Part shown: piece after piece, positions 21,095-30,293 of the stretch
Layout of the letters: each line of letters opens with the position of its first letter
Position numbering within the stretch: position 1 is the first letter of the stretch
Source of the DNA: Helicobacter felis ATCC 49179
GTDB taxonomy: Bacteria > Campylobacterota > Campylobacteria > Campylobacterales > Helicobacteraceae
NCBI RefSeq assembly: GCF_000200595.1
Contig: NC_014810.2
Coordinates: forward strand, 186,001 to 250,000
Length of the DNA: 64,000 bases
Reading direction: 5' to 3'
Notes under the pieces: generated by a model
The model's database searches: none
What the model was told of the DNA's origin: nothing
What the model saw: the letters and a program-made list of their open reading frames with translations, nothing else
Program-made: the position numbers and the translations under genes

Positions 21095-22006
21095 ATGGTT
21101 AGCGCGCGTTTTAGCTCAGATCACCCCAGTTATTTAGATTTATATTTCGATCACTATGTGCCCGATCGCCCTAAAGGCGTGGGGGTGGTGATTGCTACGG
21201 GCATGGTAGAACACCGCAAACACTACACATGGCTAGCTTCGCGTATGTGTGTATGCGGTTATGATGTCTTTGTATTCGATCACCGCGGGCATGGGCAAAG
21301 CGTGTTAGAGGATAGCTCTGAAATTGCTTGGGGAGAAATGGGAGAAAATGGTTTTGAGCATGCCGTATTGGACTTAGCGAAGTTTATCCGTGTGGTGCGC
21401 GGGATTTGCAAGGGATATAAGTTAGTGGTATTAGGGCATAGCATGGGCTCACTACTAGCGCGCCGTTTAATCCAACATGGTTACACCTCCCTAGACGCGC
21501 TCATTCTCACGGGCACACCCAGCCCCTTTAGGGGCTTAAAATGGTGTGCGCGCCTTGCTAGAGGGCTAAGCACTCTGCATTGCTCGCCTCGATGGAATTT
21601 GAGCGTGCTTTTTAGCTTGCATCCGCGCGTGCGCGCCTTTGGATTTAGGGGCGCGTGGCTGTGCAAAGACCCCAAAGCCCTTAAACGCTACCACGCGGAC
21701 AAGGCAAGCCGTTTTACTTTCAGCATGAACAGCTTCGCCTGCCTGCTGGAGGGAGCGCATTTAGTCTTTAGCGCGCATGCTTATGGGGATAAAAACCTGC
21801 CTATTTTGCTGATGAGTGGTTTAGAAGATGTGTGTGGGGGTTTTGGAGTGGGGGTGATCAAGGCTTATAATGCCCTGCGCGCGCAAGGGTTTAAACAGGT
21901 ATCCTTACAACTCTTAGAGCAAGGACGGCATAAAATCTTTGAAGAACCCGAAAAAGAAGCGATCTTACAGATTTTGTTAGCTTGGCTGGAGCAACGCGGC
22001 CTTTAA
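21095..22006 (+). CDS. Alpha/beta hydrolase (monoacylglycerol lipase/lysophospholipase-like)
   Basis: Serine hydrolase of the Hydrolase_4 type. FDHRGHGQS (family DxRGHGxS) precedes the nucleophile elbow GHSMGS with Ser116. The likely acid is Asp in LLMSGLEDVCGG and the His lies in EQGRHKIFEE. No signal peptide, so it should be cytoplasmic. The substrate is probably a lysolipid or ester, inferred from family only. It lies 4 bp after mqnD and converges with flhB. Confidence 0.82.
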   Translation: MVSARFSSDHPSYLDLYFDHYVPDRPKGVGVVIATGMVEHRKHYTWLASRMCVCGYDVFVFDHRGHGQSVLEDSSEIAWGEMGENGFEHAVLDLAKFIRVVRGICKGYKLVVLGHSMGSLLARRLIQHGYTSLDALILTGTPSPFRGLKWCARLARGLSTLHCSPRWNLSVLFSLHPRVRAFGFRGAWLCKDPKALKRYHADKASRFTFSMNSFACLLEGAHLVFSAHAYGDKNLPILLMSGLEDVCGGFGVGVIKAYNALRAQGFKQVSLQLLEQGRHKIFEEPEKEAILQILLAWLEQRGL

Positions 22007-23061
22007 CGCTTGTTTTTCATCTGCTCGATATGCGCCACTTGGGCAAAGACGATCGCCACTGCTTCAAAGAGCATTTTAGGAATCACCTCATCCACATCCA
22101 CCTCTTTATACAGCTCGCGCGCTAGCTTGGGGTTTTCGATGATCTCAATCTCGTGTTCTCTGGCGATCGCCTTAATGCGGATCGCCAAATGTTCAATCCC
22201 CTTAGCCACCACCACAGGGGCGACATCCTTTTCTTCAAAGCGTAACGCAACGGCATAGTGGGTAGGGTTTGTAACGACCACATTCGCACTAGGGATGGCC
22301 GCCATCATCTTACTCATGGAGTTTTTGAGCATGAGTTGCTTGATCTTGGCTTTGATCTCGGGGTTACCCTCTTGTTGTTTGTATTCGTCCTTGACTTCTT
22401 GCTTGGTCATTTTAAGCGAATTGATGTATTGACGGCGTTTGAGTAGAAAATCTAACAAGGAGGCTACCAAAAAGAGAAATAACAAGCTTGCGATGAGGAT
22501 TAACGCCTTGTGTTCAAACCACAACGCCTGATCTCTAATCTCAACACGCGCGATTTTAGCTAACTCCCCGATAAACAAACTCACCACCACAAAGCCCAAG
22601 ACAAAGGCGATACACACCTTCGCCGTGATGAGCAATCCATCTAAGAGCTTTTTAAGAGAGAAGAGATTTTTAAGCCCATTGATGGGGTTGATTTTAGAAA
22701 ATTTGGGCACAATCGCTTTCGGGCTGAAAAGCAAGCCAAATTGCACCACATTAGCCAAAAACGCCACCACAAACATGAGAAATAAAAAAGGCAAGAGCAC
22801 CCAAGCCACATCTTTAAGTAATTGTAAAGAGAGCAAGTGGAGATTATGGGGCGTGAAATCTAGGGCGATCCAGCGCAAACTCTGCCTAAAAATGCTTTCA
22901 AAATGGTCTAACCACATGCTAAAAAAAGCCATCACCCCCCCAAAGCCTGCCACCAGCCCCAAAAACCCCACCACCTCTAAACTTTTAGCGACATTACCCT
23001 CTTCGCGCGCTTTCTCGATCTTCTTAGCCGAGGGGAGTTCGGTCTTTTCTTCTTCAGCCAT
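22003..23061 (-). CDS. flhB: Flagellar export switch protein FlhB
   Basis: Inner-membrane component of the flagellar type III export gate that switches specificity from rod/hook to filament substrates. The N-terminal half has four membrane segments after the typical EEKTELPSAKKIEKAREEGNVAKS start. The cytoplasmic C-terminus has the autocleavage motif NPTH in VVVTNPTHYAVALRF. Length 352 aa. Its start overlaps the end of mobA by 8 bp, as in the H. pylori HP0769-HP0770 order. Confidence 0.96.
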   Translation of the reverse strand: MAEEEKTELPSAKKIEKAREEGNVAKSLEVVGFLGLVAGFGGVMAFFSMWLDHFESIFRQSLRWIALDFTPHNLHLLSLQLLKDVAWVLLPFLFLMFVVAFLANVVQFGLLFSPKAIVPKFSKINPINGLKNLFSLKKLLDGLLITAKVCIAFVLGFVVVSLFIGELAKIARVEIRDQALWFEHKALILIASLLFLFLVASLLDFLLKRRQYINSLKMTKQEVKDEYKQQEGNPEIKAKIKQLMLKNSMSKMMAAIPSANVVVTNPTHYAVALRFEEKDVAPVVVAKGIEHLAIRIKAIAREHEIEIIENPKLARELYKEVDVDEVIPKMLFEAVAIVFAQVAHIEQMKNKR

Positions 23062-23647
23062 TTAAAATTTTCAACACGTGTTGGTATGCCCTGTAGGTGT
23101 TGCAATTACTAAACTCCGGGCCCTCCTGTACCTCTATTGCCAAACCTCCCTCCAAAAGAGAACTAACAGAACCATTACTCTCTAAAGTGTCCTCTAGGGC
23201 ATCTGCCATGCCCATCTGCCAGCACCCTAGCAAGTAAAAACACTCGGAACTCTTAGCATACACCACCCCCGCCTCTTGGGCGTGGTTACAGAGTGTTAAA
23301 ATACTCTGGGCAGACACTAGAGGCATATCTATGGGGATCACAAAAATCGTTTGTCGGAGGGCATAGAGGGCGCGCACGATGCCCAGTAGGGGGCTAAAAT
23401 CGGATCGGCAGTCCAAAATATAGGAGGCATGCGCTTTTAAGTCATAGGATTTTTTGCAACTGATATAGACCCGCTCAAAAAGCGCGTTCATTTTAGCGTG
23501 CTGGTAAGCTAGGAGGCTAGGATAATTGCCAAAGGGTAACAACGCCTTATCACATTGTTGCCCTTTCACGCGCATACGCGCACTCTTGCCCCCAGTTAAG
23601 ATCACACAGGGGATTTTTATTTTTGATAAAGGATTTGAAAATAGCAT
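23054..23647 (-). CDS. mobA: Molybdenum cofactor guanylyltransferase MobA
   Basis: Attaches GMP to molybdopterin, giving the MGD form used by enzymes such as biotin sulfoxide or formate/TMAO reductases. The N-terminal nucleotide loop VILTGGKSARM (family LAGGxSxRMG) and a DKALLPFG segment are present, with the metal Asp in IPIDMPLVS. 197 aa. Downstream overlap with flhB; upstream lies the GT4 gene, which separates it from moaA. Confidence 0.9.
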   Translation of the reverse strand: MLFSNPLSKIKIPCVILTGGKSARMRVKGQQCDKALLPFGNYPSLLAYQHAKMNALFERVYISCKKSYDLKAHASYILDCRSDFSPLLGIVRALYALRQTIFVIPIDMPLVSAQSILTLCNHAQEAGVVYAKSSECFYLLGCWQMGMADALEDTLESNGSVSSLLEGGLAIEVQEGPEFSNCNTYRAYQHVLKILNG

Positions 23648-23652
23648 TGTTT

Positions 23653-24819
23653 TTATTCCCTTAACATTTTTTCGACCACTTTCATGTGTTCTTGCATACT
23701 CGTTTCAACATTAAAGTCTCTCACTCTCTGAAATCCCCTTGCAATGCAGGTTTGGCGCAAATTTTCATCATTGAGGGCTCGTTGCATGGCTTGGGCAATG
23801 TCTTGGGCATTATAAGGATTGCAATACACCCCCGCATCGCCTAGAATTTCGGGCATGCATGAGACATCGCTAGCTAAAATCACACAACCAGCCTGCATTG
23901 CTTCTAGCATGGGCAACCCAAATCCTTCAGCCAAACTTCCCCACCATAGCAATTTAGCATGGGCGTAAAGGGTCCTTAGTATGGTATCAGAAACATAATG
24001 TAAATTTGTGATAAAAGGCTGTTTGTAAGCTTCTTCGTCCTCGTCCGTTAAATTGTTAGGCGCGCCTGTAAGGACAATTTGATAGCGTTGTTGCATAGGT
24101 ATAGGCAACAATTTAAAGGCTTCTATGAGTTTATGCACATTGCGCCGTCTAGCCTTAGCTCCCACGACCAAAATAAAATCTTGAGATAAACAAGAGGGCA
24201 AATCCTCCATAGGAGCATCTAAATATTCCCGTAATCCATGATAGATAACATGCACCCTAGATTCTGACCATTTAAATGTTTTTAAAATATCTTTTTTCAC
24301 AACTTGACAAAAACAAATGGCCACATCATAACAGCGCATTTTAGGCAACACATAAAGATCCCAACACCGCTCGTCATCCTTAGAGAGCACCCATCCTTTT
24401 TTATCGCAAGGGGGTAGATCGTGGATACACCCTAGAGTTTTTTTAGCTCGAATGGGCATAGCTATAAAATTAGGCTCAATGTAGAGATCAAAAGTGGGTA
24501 AATGTTGGTATTTGCGCCTCTCTAAATAGGGGAAAATATATTTGTACTTGAGATAAGAATAAAGGGGTTGAGTGAGAACATATTGGGCATATTTTAAGCA
24601 TTTATGAAAAGAAAAACCACCGGTATGTGGGTTAGAATGGGGGCGGTTTTGTAAGGCACTCAGATTATCATAAAGAACCCCATCGGCTACAAGCTTGAGT
24701 TCTACATCATTGCGATCTGCGAAATGTTTTTCCAAAGCCTGAATGAAAGTTAGGGTATAAAACCCAATTCCGGTCAGATCGCTCAACAAAATCGAAGCGT
24801 TTACAACAATCTTTTTCAT
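23653..24819 (-). CDS. GT4-family glycosyltransferase
   Basis: GT-B fold retaining glycosyltransferase, 388 aa. The N-terminal DLTGIGFYTLTFIQAL resembles the glycine-rich acceptor loop of GT4 mannosyl/rhamnosyl transferases. The C-terminal half has VVGAKARRRNVHKLIEAF and the E-x7-E motif EGFGLPMLEAMQAGCVILASDVSCMPEILGDAGVYCNP. Donor and acceptor are unknown; a role in LPS or another surface glycan is inference. From recall mobA and moaA are neighbours in H. pylori, so this is probably an accessory insertion. No tract or repeat marks the junctions. Confidence 0.82.
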   Translation of the reverse strand: MKKIVVNASILLSDLTGIGFYTLTFIQALEKHFADRNDVELKLVADGVLYDNLSALQNRPHSNPHTGGFSFHKCLKYAQYVLTQPLYSYLKYKYIFPYLERRKYQHLPTFDLYIEPNFIAMPIRAKKTLGCIHDLPPCDKKGWVLSKDDERCWDLYVLPKMRCYDVAICFCQVVKKDILKTFKWSESRVHVIYHGLREYLDAPMEDLPSCLSQDFILVVGAKARRRNVHKLIEAFKLLPIPMQQRYQIVLTGAPNNLTDEDEEAYKQPFITNLHYVSDTILRTLYAHAKLLWWGSLAEGFGLPMLEAMQAGCVILASDVSCMPEILGDAGVYCNPYNAQDIAQAMQRALNDENLRQTCIARGFQRVRDFNVETSMQEHMKVVEKMLRE

Positions 24820-24859
24820 TACCTATTGATTAAGAATACCATATTCAGCCCAAATTTGC

Positions 24860-24866
24860 TATTTTA
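24860..24866. promoter_or_regulatory. Overlapping -10 elements of moaA and the GT4 gene
   Basis: Rightward TGC-TATTTT is an extended -10 about 30 bp before the moaA ATG. The same bases read on the other strand give TAAAAT, about 42 bp before the glycosyltransferase start. The 75-bp gap leaves little space for separate promoters. Confidence 0.4.
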
Positions 24867-24894
24867 GCGCAAATTTTTAAAGAGAGAGAGACTA

Positions 24895-25857
24895 ATGCTA
24901 ATTGATGGTTTTGGGCGGCAGATCACTTATCTTAGGGTTTCGCTCACCAAACAATGCAATTTTAGATGCGCTTATTGTATGCCCACCACCCCCCTAGACT
25001 TTAGCCCCCAAGAGGATTTGATCCCCCTAGATCGCATGTTGGGCTTCCTCAAAGTGGCTATGGATGAGGGCATTGAAAAAATCCGCCTGACAGGAGGCGA
25101 ACCTCTCTTGCGCAAGGATTTAGTGCCCTTCATTGCCCAGTTGCACGCTTATAATCCTAAGGTTTTATTAGTGCTCACCACCAACGCGTTTTTGCTAGAA
25201 AAACACGCCCACGCGCTTAGGCAAGCGGGCTTGAGCCGCGTAAATATCTCCTTAGATTCTCTCAAACCTGAGCGTGTGTTGCAAATTTCTAAAAAAGATG
25301 CCTTGCCCGCAGTGCTTAGGGGCATTGAAGCCGCACTAAAGGCAGGTTTGAAACTCAAGTTTAACATGGTCGTGCTCAAAGGGATTAATGCGGACGAAAT
25401 CCTAGACCTCTTAGAATTTGCCCAAGAAAAGGGCGCGCAAATCCGCTACATTGAGTTTATGGAAAACACCCATGCTAACGCGCGCTTGGTGGGGATGGGA
25501 GAGGCGCAGATTTTAGAGGCGATTTGTCAGCGTTATAAAATTGTAGGCACACCCCAAAAAGAACTAGGACCTGCCCAAATTTACACCCTAGAGAACGGCT
25601 ACCAATTTGGAATCATCGCCCCGCATAAAGAGGATTTTTGCAAGAGCTGTAATCGCGTGCGTTTAAGCGCGGATGGGACACTCTTCCCCTGTCTTTATTA
25701 CCAAGATAGCGTGAACGCCAAAGAGGCGATTTTAAGCGCAGAGCATGCACGCATGCAAAGCGCACTCAGGCAGGCAGTGGCCAATAAACCTGAAAAGAAT
25801 CTTTGGAGCGGGAGCTATCAAATTTCTGAGCGCGCATTTTATCAAACTGGAGGCTAA
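24895..25857 (+). CDS. moaA: GTP 3',8-cyclase MoaA
   Basis: Radical-SAM enzyme starting molybdopterin synthesis. The N-terminal cluster motif is CNFRCAYCM (Cys21, Cys25, Cys28) and the C-terminal cluster motif is [30 protein letters not shown] is the SAM-binding segment. 320 aa, normal. The family's terminal GG is here as TGG after a shortened tail. mqnE begins on the next base after the stop. Confidence 0.96.
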   Translation: MLIDGFGRQITYLRVSLTKQCNFRCAYCMPTTPLDFSPQEDLIPLDRMLGFLKVAMDEGIEKIRLTGGEPLLRKDLVPFIAQLHAYNPKVLLVLTTNAFLLEKHAHALRQAGLSRVNISLDSLKPERVLQISKKDALPAVLRGIEAALKAGLKLKFNMVVLKGINADEILDLLEFAQEKGAQIRYIEFMENTHANARLVGMGEAQILEAICQRYKIVGTPQKELGPAQIYTLENGYQFGIIAPHKEDFCKSCNRVRLSADGTLFPCLYYQDSVNAKEAILSAEHARMQSALRQAVANKPEKNLWSGSYQISERAFYQTGG

Positions 25858-26934
25858 ATGGATTTACTCACACAGGCTTTAGATTCGCAGGATTTAGACG
25901 CAGAAAGTCTAGCTAGGCTTTATGACTACGATCTCTACACTCTGGGCGAGGCAGCGCATGCCATCCGCACGGATTACCACCAAGATCAAGTCTTTTTTAA
26001 CACCAACCGCCACCTCAATCCTAGCAATATTTGCGCGGATAGCTGTAAATTCTGCGCCTTTTCTGCTAGCCGTAAAAACCCTAATCCCTATGAAATGGGG
26101 CATGAGGAAATCTTAGATCAGATTGAAAACGCCTATGGTGCCGGGGTTAAAGAAGTGCATGTAGTCAGCGCACATAACCCTAATTACACCTATGAATGGT
26201 ATTTGGAGCTCTTTAGACTTATTAAGGCGCGCATGCCAGATTTGCACTTAAAGGCGATGACGGCCGCTGAGGTGCATTTTTTGAGCACCAAGTTTAACAA
26301 GCCCTACCAAGAGGTGCTAGAAGACATGCTAGAGGCAGGGGTAGATAGCATGCCCGGGGGCGGGGCGGAAATCTTTGCTGAGGGGGTTAGAAAGCGCATT
26401 TGTGGGGGCAAGGTGAGCTCGAAGCGTTGGCTAGAAATCCACCAGTATTGGCATTCTTTGGGCAGAATGAGCAATGCGACCATGCTGTTTGGGCATATTG
26501 AGAGTAGGGAGGATCGCCTCGATCACATGTTGCGCCTCAAAGCTGCGCAGAGCCCGCGTGCTTTGGAGAAAAAAGGGGGGTTTAACGCCTTTATCCCCCT
26601 GCTCTATCAAAGAGATAATAATTTCTTAAAAGTGTCTCGCAGTCCTAGCGCGGTGGAGATTTTAAAAACCATTGCCATCGCGCGCATTGTGTTGCAAAAT
26701 ATCCCCCATATTAAGGCTTATTGGGCGACTTTGGGGCTCAATTTGGCTTTAGTGGCTCAAGAGTTTGGCGCGGACGATTTAGATGGCACCATTGGGGTAG
26801 AAAAGATCCAATCTGCTGGGGGGGCTAAAAGTGCGCAGGGGGTCGCCAAAGCGGACTTGATCGCCCAGATCAAGGACGCACAATTCCAACCTGTGGAAAG
26901 GGATAGTCTTTATAACACTCTTAGGGTGTGGTGA
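25858..26934 (+). CDS. mqnE: Aminodeoxyfutalosine synthase MqnE
   Basis: Radical-SAM enzyme joining SAM and 3-((1-carboxyvinyl)oxy)benzoate to give 6-amino-6-deoxyfutalosine, a menaquinone precursor. The cluster motif is ICADSCKFCAF (Cys59, Cys63, Cys66). MPGGGAEIF and FNAFIPLLYQRDNN favour MqnE over MqnC. 358 aa. It directly abuts moaA, so is probably co-transcribed, and overlaps the convergent TrpC-like gene by 14 bp. Confidence 0.92.
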   Translation: MDLLTQALDSQDLDAESLARLYDYDLYTLGEAAHAIRTDYHQDQVFFNTNRHLNPSNICADSCKFCAFSASRKNPNPYEMGHEEILDQIENAYGAGVKEVHVVSAHNPNYTYEWYLELFRLIKARMPDLHLKAMTAAEVHFLSTKFNKPYQEVLEDMLEAGVDSMPGGGAEIFAEGVRKRICGGKVSSKRWLEIHQYWHSLGRMSNATMLFGHIESREDRLDHMLRLKAAQSPRALEKKGGFNAFIPLLYQRDNNFLKVSRSPSAVEILKTIAIARIVLQNIPHIKAYWATLGLNLALVAQEFGADDLDGTIGVEKIQSAGGAKSAQGVAKADLIAQIKDAQFQPVERDSLYNTLRVW

Positions 26935-27625
26935 TGAGCGCGTCCACACCATAGGCATTATCTGCACAGGTGGGGTCGTGATCTTTAAGAATGATGAGGT
27001 TTTGGGGGGTGAGTTTGAGTAGGTTTTCAAAGTTTGCGCTCAAATAGAGAGCTTGTGCGCGGGCCAAAATACTTGCTTTTAATTCCTCTTTAGTGCGCAC
27101 CTCAACAATGGCAAGCAAGCCTAATCGGGTTGCATAGTGGTATAGATCTTTAAGATTAGGCAGAGAAGCCTTTAAAATCACTCCATCTCCCCCATGCACC
27201 ACACTCTCCAAGAGTTGGTAGGGTGTGATAAAAAAATCCTGATGGATAAGAGGTTTTTGAGTGAGACGGCGCAGATAGCCTAGTAAGTCTAACATTGCTA
27301 AAAAAGGCGTGTCTTGATCGTAGAGAGGTGTGAAGTCTATCACCAGGGCGTGGGCATGTGTGGCTTGCTCTAATTGGTGTAAAAGAAGTTCTAAATCTGT
27401 GTGTGCGTCTAAGTATAAAAGAGAGTGAGGGGTGTGCTCAGGGCGTTTGAGATATTCTAGCTCCAGTCTAGGCGCATAGGGGTTATAAGCCAAAGTGCGC
27501 CCCAGAACATCCAAAGGTAGAATCTGCTCCTTGAGGGCAATATAAGATTTGAGCGTATTTAAATCAATGGCATTTGTCGATGGCATGAGCGTGGGCTTGT
27601 AATTCAGGCTGAGTTTTAACTGCAT
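26921..27625 (-). CDS. Indole-3-glycerol-phosphate synthase-like TIM barrel, function unknown
   Basis: 234 aa, weakly like TrpC in its second half: a D-x-x-L-TQKPLIHQDFFITPYQL strand (family R.KDFI.d.yQi), GGDGVILKASLPNLKDLYHYATRLGLLAIVEV and a later strand ALYLSANFENLLKLTP. TrpC catalytic residues are only partly matched: the KDF lysine is replaced by His in IHQDFF, and the usual GINNRDL appears as LYLSANFE. It is therefore probably not an authentic IGPS and has no tryptophan genes around it. The start overlaps the TPR gene by 62 bp; a second ATG at 27586 would shorten this. Confidence 0.5.
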   Translation of the reverse strand: MQLKLSLNYKPTLMPSTNAIDLNTLKSYIALKEQILPLDVLGRTLAYNPYAPRLELEYLKRPEHTPHSLLYLDAHTDLELLLHQLEQATHAHALVIDFTPLYDQDTPFLAMLDLLGYLRRLTQKPLIHQDFFITPYQLLESVVHGGDGVILKASLPNLKDLYHYATRLGLLAIVEVRTKEELKASILARAQALYLSANFENLLKLTPQNLIILKDHDPTCADNAYGVDALITTP

Positions 27626-28853
27626 TGGAGTCGATCTTTGCTAACACTTCTTTAGCCTGTGCGCATTGACCAAGTTTGTAGTAACCCCAAGCCAAAGAAT
27701 CTAAATAGAAAATCGAATCGGGTTCGATTTGCAAGGCGGTTTTGACATAGGAAATTCCCTTTTTAACATTGAGATTATAGTCAATGAGGGAATAGCCTAA
27801 AAAATTATAAAAAAAGGCATCTTGAGGATTCAAGCCTCCCTTATTTTTCTGCAATTTTTGCGTGCGCTCGTTGATAGCTCGTTCAAGTTTCTTAGTGATA
27901 GAGATTGCCTCAACTTTGGTGATGGGATGATGGGTAGCATTGAGATGTTCGTAGGTGTAAACAGCCTCTAAGGCTAGAAAATTAGGATCTTTTTTCTCTT
28001 TGTAAATTAGGCCTGCTTGTTTGGCCGCTAGAGCAAATTTTTTTTGAGCCGTGTAAAGGTCTAGGAGAAGTCGGCGATCAAAGGGGTAATGCTCGGCAAT
28101 CTCTTGGGCCTTTTCAAATTCTTTAAGAAGGATCAAAACCCCAATATAGATTTGAGCATTTTGGACTACGGGGTTTTTTTCATACAGAGTGCCAAAAACA
28201 TCTTTGGCTCTTTCAAGCTCGCGAAGTTGGATAAAAGTATTATAAGCCCGTTGGCAGAGATCGGGCGAGCAACCATAATTTTTAATGTGCGAACTCAATA
28301 GACTGATAGCCTCTTGGTGGCTATTTTGCATAAAATAAATGGTTACCAATTTCTCTAAACTATCCTCGTTGTGGGTTTGGTTATAGAGTTTGCTCAGTAG
28401 AGAAAAGGCTTTGTCATAGCGTTTTTGACTAAGATACAAAGAACCTAGGACATGATCTAGCATTAAGGATTTATCCTCACGGCGGATCTCTTCTAACAGG
28501 GCGATCGCTTTATCTGTTTGCCCAGTTTTAATATAGCCATCTACCAAGATTTTATTAATGGAAATATCTGAATCATCCTTAGTGATTTTTTTATAGAGCA
28601 TGGCCAATTTAACCGCAGTGTTGATATCTCCCAAACTTGCTGCCGAAATGGCCGCCTCTTTAGCGTAGAGAATATTATTAGTTTCCTTGTAGAGATCCAA
28701 ATAACCTTTTTTGGCTGTCGCAAAATCCCCTCTATGGAACGCGTCTGAAGTGATGAGAATTTGCTCATCTTCTGTTAATCCATGCGCTATGAGCAAACCC
28801 CCTAACATCCCCGCCCACACTAACTTTTTCCAACCATGCATTCTTTGCTTCAT
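27564..28853 (-). CDS. Exported TPR protein
   Basis: About 429 aa, starting at the ATG preceded by AAGGAG at 5 nt and overlapping the previous TGA by one base (an adjacent ATG one codon earlier is possible). Residues 1-26 look like a signal peptide or N-terminal anchor (KKLVWAGMLGGLLIAHG). The rest is built of degenerate tetratricopeptide helix pairs, with recognisable units such as AKKGYLDLYKETNNILYAKE, LGSLYLSQKRYDKAFSLLSK and LAWGYYKLGQCAQAKEVLAK. A periplasmic or outer-membrane-associated scaffold is likely. It follows the Pil-like trio and CxxC protein in one operon. Confidence 0.75.
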   Translation of the reverse strand: MKQRMHGWKKLVWAGMLGGLLIAHGLTEDEQILITSDAFHRGDFATAKKGYLDLYKETNNILYAKEAAISAASLGDINTAVKLAMLYKKITKDDSDISINKILVDGYIKTGQTDKAIALLEEIRREDKSLMLDHVLGSLYLSQKRYDKAFSLLSKLYNQTHNEDSLEKLVTIYFMQNSHQEAISLLSSHIKNYGCSPDLCQRAYNTFIQLRELERAKDVFGTLYEKNPVVQNAQIYIGVLILLKEFEKAQEIAEHYPFDRRLLLDLYTAQKKFALAAKQAGLIYKEKKDPNFLALEAVYTYEHLNATHHPITKVEAISITKKLERAINERTQKLQKNKGGLNPQDAFFYNFLGYSLIDYNLNVKKGISYVKTALQIEPDSIFYLDSLAWGYYKLGQCAQAKEVLAKIDSNAVKTQPELQAHAHAIDKCH

Positions 28854-29203
28854 CATCTCTCCTTGATAAATTCCACTCCGGGACAATGGGCAAGATCACC
28901 CTCTTCTAGCCATTCCCAAAAAGGATAAGTGCGGCATTGTTTGGGGCGCACAGGATAAATACGGCAATGACTACTTTCCACATCTAAAAACACGCAAGCT
29001 TTATGCACCTCTGAGCTTTCTAACAAACTATAAGCCCCCTCCACACGCCGCAGGTATTGGGTTGCAAAATCTTCTAAGGACATCCCTAGAAACTCAGCGA
29101 TCTGTTCTATTTCCCCTCTTTTGACAAAAACATAGCCTTCTCCCAAACAACAACGAGCCCCACAAGAGGCGCAGGCCTGAGCATTAAAACGGATAGATTT
29201 CAT
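28853..29203 (-). CDS. YkgJ-family cysteine-cluster protein (putative metal-binding)
   Basis: 116-aa member of the UPF0153/YkgJ family, annotated as zinc- or iron-chelating. It has CASCGARCC at the N-terminus, HKACVFLD, HCRIYPVRPKQCRTYPFW and a final HCPGVEF, so about eight ordered cysteines with the characteristic C-R-x-Y-P-x-R-P-x-x-C-R. The biochemical role is unknown. It overlaps both neighbours (ATGA with the PilO-like gene, 1 bp with the TPR gene). Confidence 0.85.
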   Translation of the reverse strand: MKSIRFNAQACASCGARCCLGEGYVFVKRGEIEQIAEFLGMSLEDFATQYLRRVEGAYSLLESSEVHKACVFLDVESSHCRIYPVRPKQCRTYPFWEWLEEGDLAHCPGVEFIKER

Positions 29204-29769
29204 AGATCACTACTTTTATATTCAACATGGATGTTAAAACTTAGCGCGAAAGCGCGCTGATCTTTGCTGATGGTAATGGGGAGATCCACTTGAATATAGG
29301 CGTTAATTTTGCCCATGCCATCTAAAAAATCATAGAGATTGCTCAAAGAGCGTGCGTGCGCTTTGATCGCTAAGATTTCATGAATCACCCCTCCATCATG
29401 ACGGCGCGCCTCAGGTTTGGCCTGCATCTGCAGGCGATAAAAATATCGATTCAAGAGTTGGTTAAGTTGTCCTATGCTCGCTTGGTAGCTTAAATGGGTG
29501 AGTTTAGGTGCGCTAGAATCCTTAAAAGAGCGGTATTCTTGCAGGGCAACTAAAAAATTTTTCTCTCTGTGTTGGGCGATGAGATGCTTTTGTGTCGTGT
29601 CTCCATGCTGGACTCGGAATTTTTCGATATGCTCCCATACAAAAAGCCGCACAGACAAGCTGGCCACCACGCTAAAAATCACCGTGAATAAAGAATTTTT
29701 AACCAGCCGCTCAAAAGCTAAACTCCTCTCATAGCGGCTTTCTCTTTTTGTTTCGACATCATTGCTCAT
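29200..29769 (-). CDS. PilO-like bitopic inner-membrane protein
   Basis: 189 aa. A basic cytoplasmic N-terminus (about 1-26), a membrane segment (about 27-46), a coiled-coil stretch and a C-terminal ferredoxin-like alpha/beta part (residues 100-189) match the layout of PilO/GspM proteins. Sequence identity to PilO is not obvious, so the call rests on topology, size and its place after PilM- and PilN-like genes. It overlaps the preceding stop by one base (TAATG). Confidence 0.5.
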   Translation of the reverse strand: MSNDVETKRESRYERSLAFERLVKNSLFTVIFSVVASLSVRLFVWEHIEKFRVQHGDTTQKHLIAQHREKNFLVALQEYRSFKDSSAPKLTHLSYQASIGQLNQLLNRYFYRLQMQAKPEARRHDGGVIHEILAIKAHARSLSNLYDFLDGMGKINAYIQVDLPITISKDQRAFALSFNIHVEYKSSDL

Positions 29770-30293
29770 TAATCTCTTCTCTTTTCAACAAAGGAGGTGC
29801 TAGAAGAACTACTAGAGACAAAGCGCCAAGCATTGCCCGCAGGATAAAAATTTATCTGATTGTTTTCAAAAATAGAACGGAGTCGCGGCAACAAAGAAAG
29901 CCGAAAAGCTTCTTTAGAAGAGACCATCCCCTTGATCACCAAAGAAGAATGATCTATAGTGATAGATTGTATGGTAATGGAATCTGGAATAATTTGTAAA
30001 ATTCCCTTGATGGCACTTTTAATATTAGTGTTATAAACAACACGATAAGCCACATCTTCGAGCTGTTTTTTAATGTTTTCTTGTTTAACCTTAAGTCGAG
30101 CAATTTCGTGGCCATAAATACTATTTTGCATTTGAGCAACAGCGCTCTCTTGGCTAAAAGTGCTGGTAGTTTTCTGAAGAAAATACCCCGCCCACGCGCT
30201 CAAACACACAGCTGCTAGCATGTAGAACACCCACACCTTAGTGTGTAGGCTTACCATGCGCTTAGTGCCCGGTTTGCTGTAACTATAGCGCAT
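29769..30293 (-). CDS. PilN-like bitopic inner-membrane protein
   Basis: About 174 aa. The start is taken at the ATG of MRYSYSKPG; a TTG eight codons upstream would overlap the previous gene more. A short cytoplasmic N-terminus precedes a membrane segment (about 20-38, VWVFYMLAAVCLSAWAGYF), a coiled coil (about 45-80) and a C-terminal domain with IIPDSITIQSITIDHSSL and VIKGMVSS, the pattern of PilN/GspL periplasmic domains. A serine-rich tail ends the protein. Confidence 0.55.
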   Translation of the reverse strand: MRYSYSKPGTKRMVSLHTKVWVFYMLAAVCLSAWAGYFLQKTTSTFSQESAVAQMQNSIYGHEIARLKVKQENIKKQLEDVAYRVVYNTNIKSAIKGILQIIPDSITIQSITIDHSSLVIKGMVSSKEAFRLSLLPRLRSIFENNQINFYPAGNAWRFVSSSSSSTSFVEKRRD

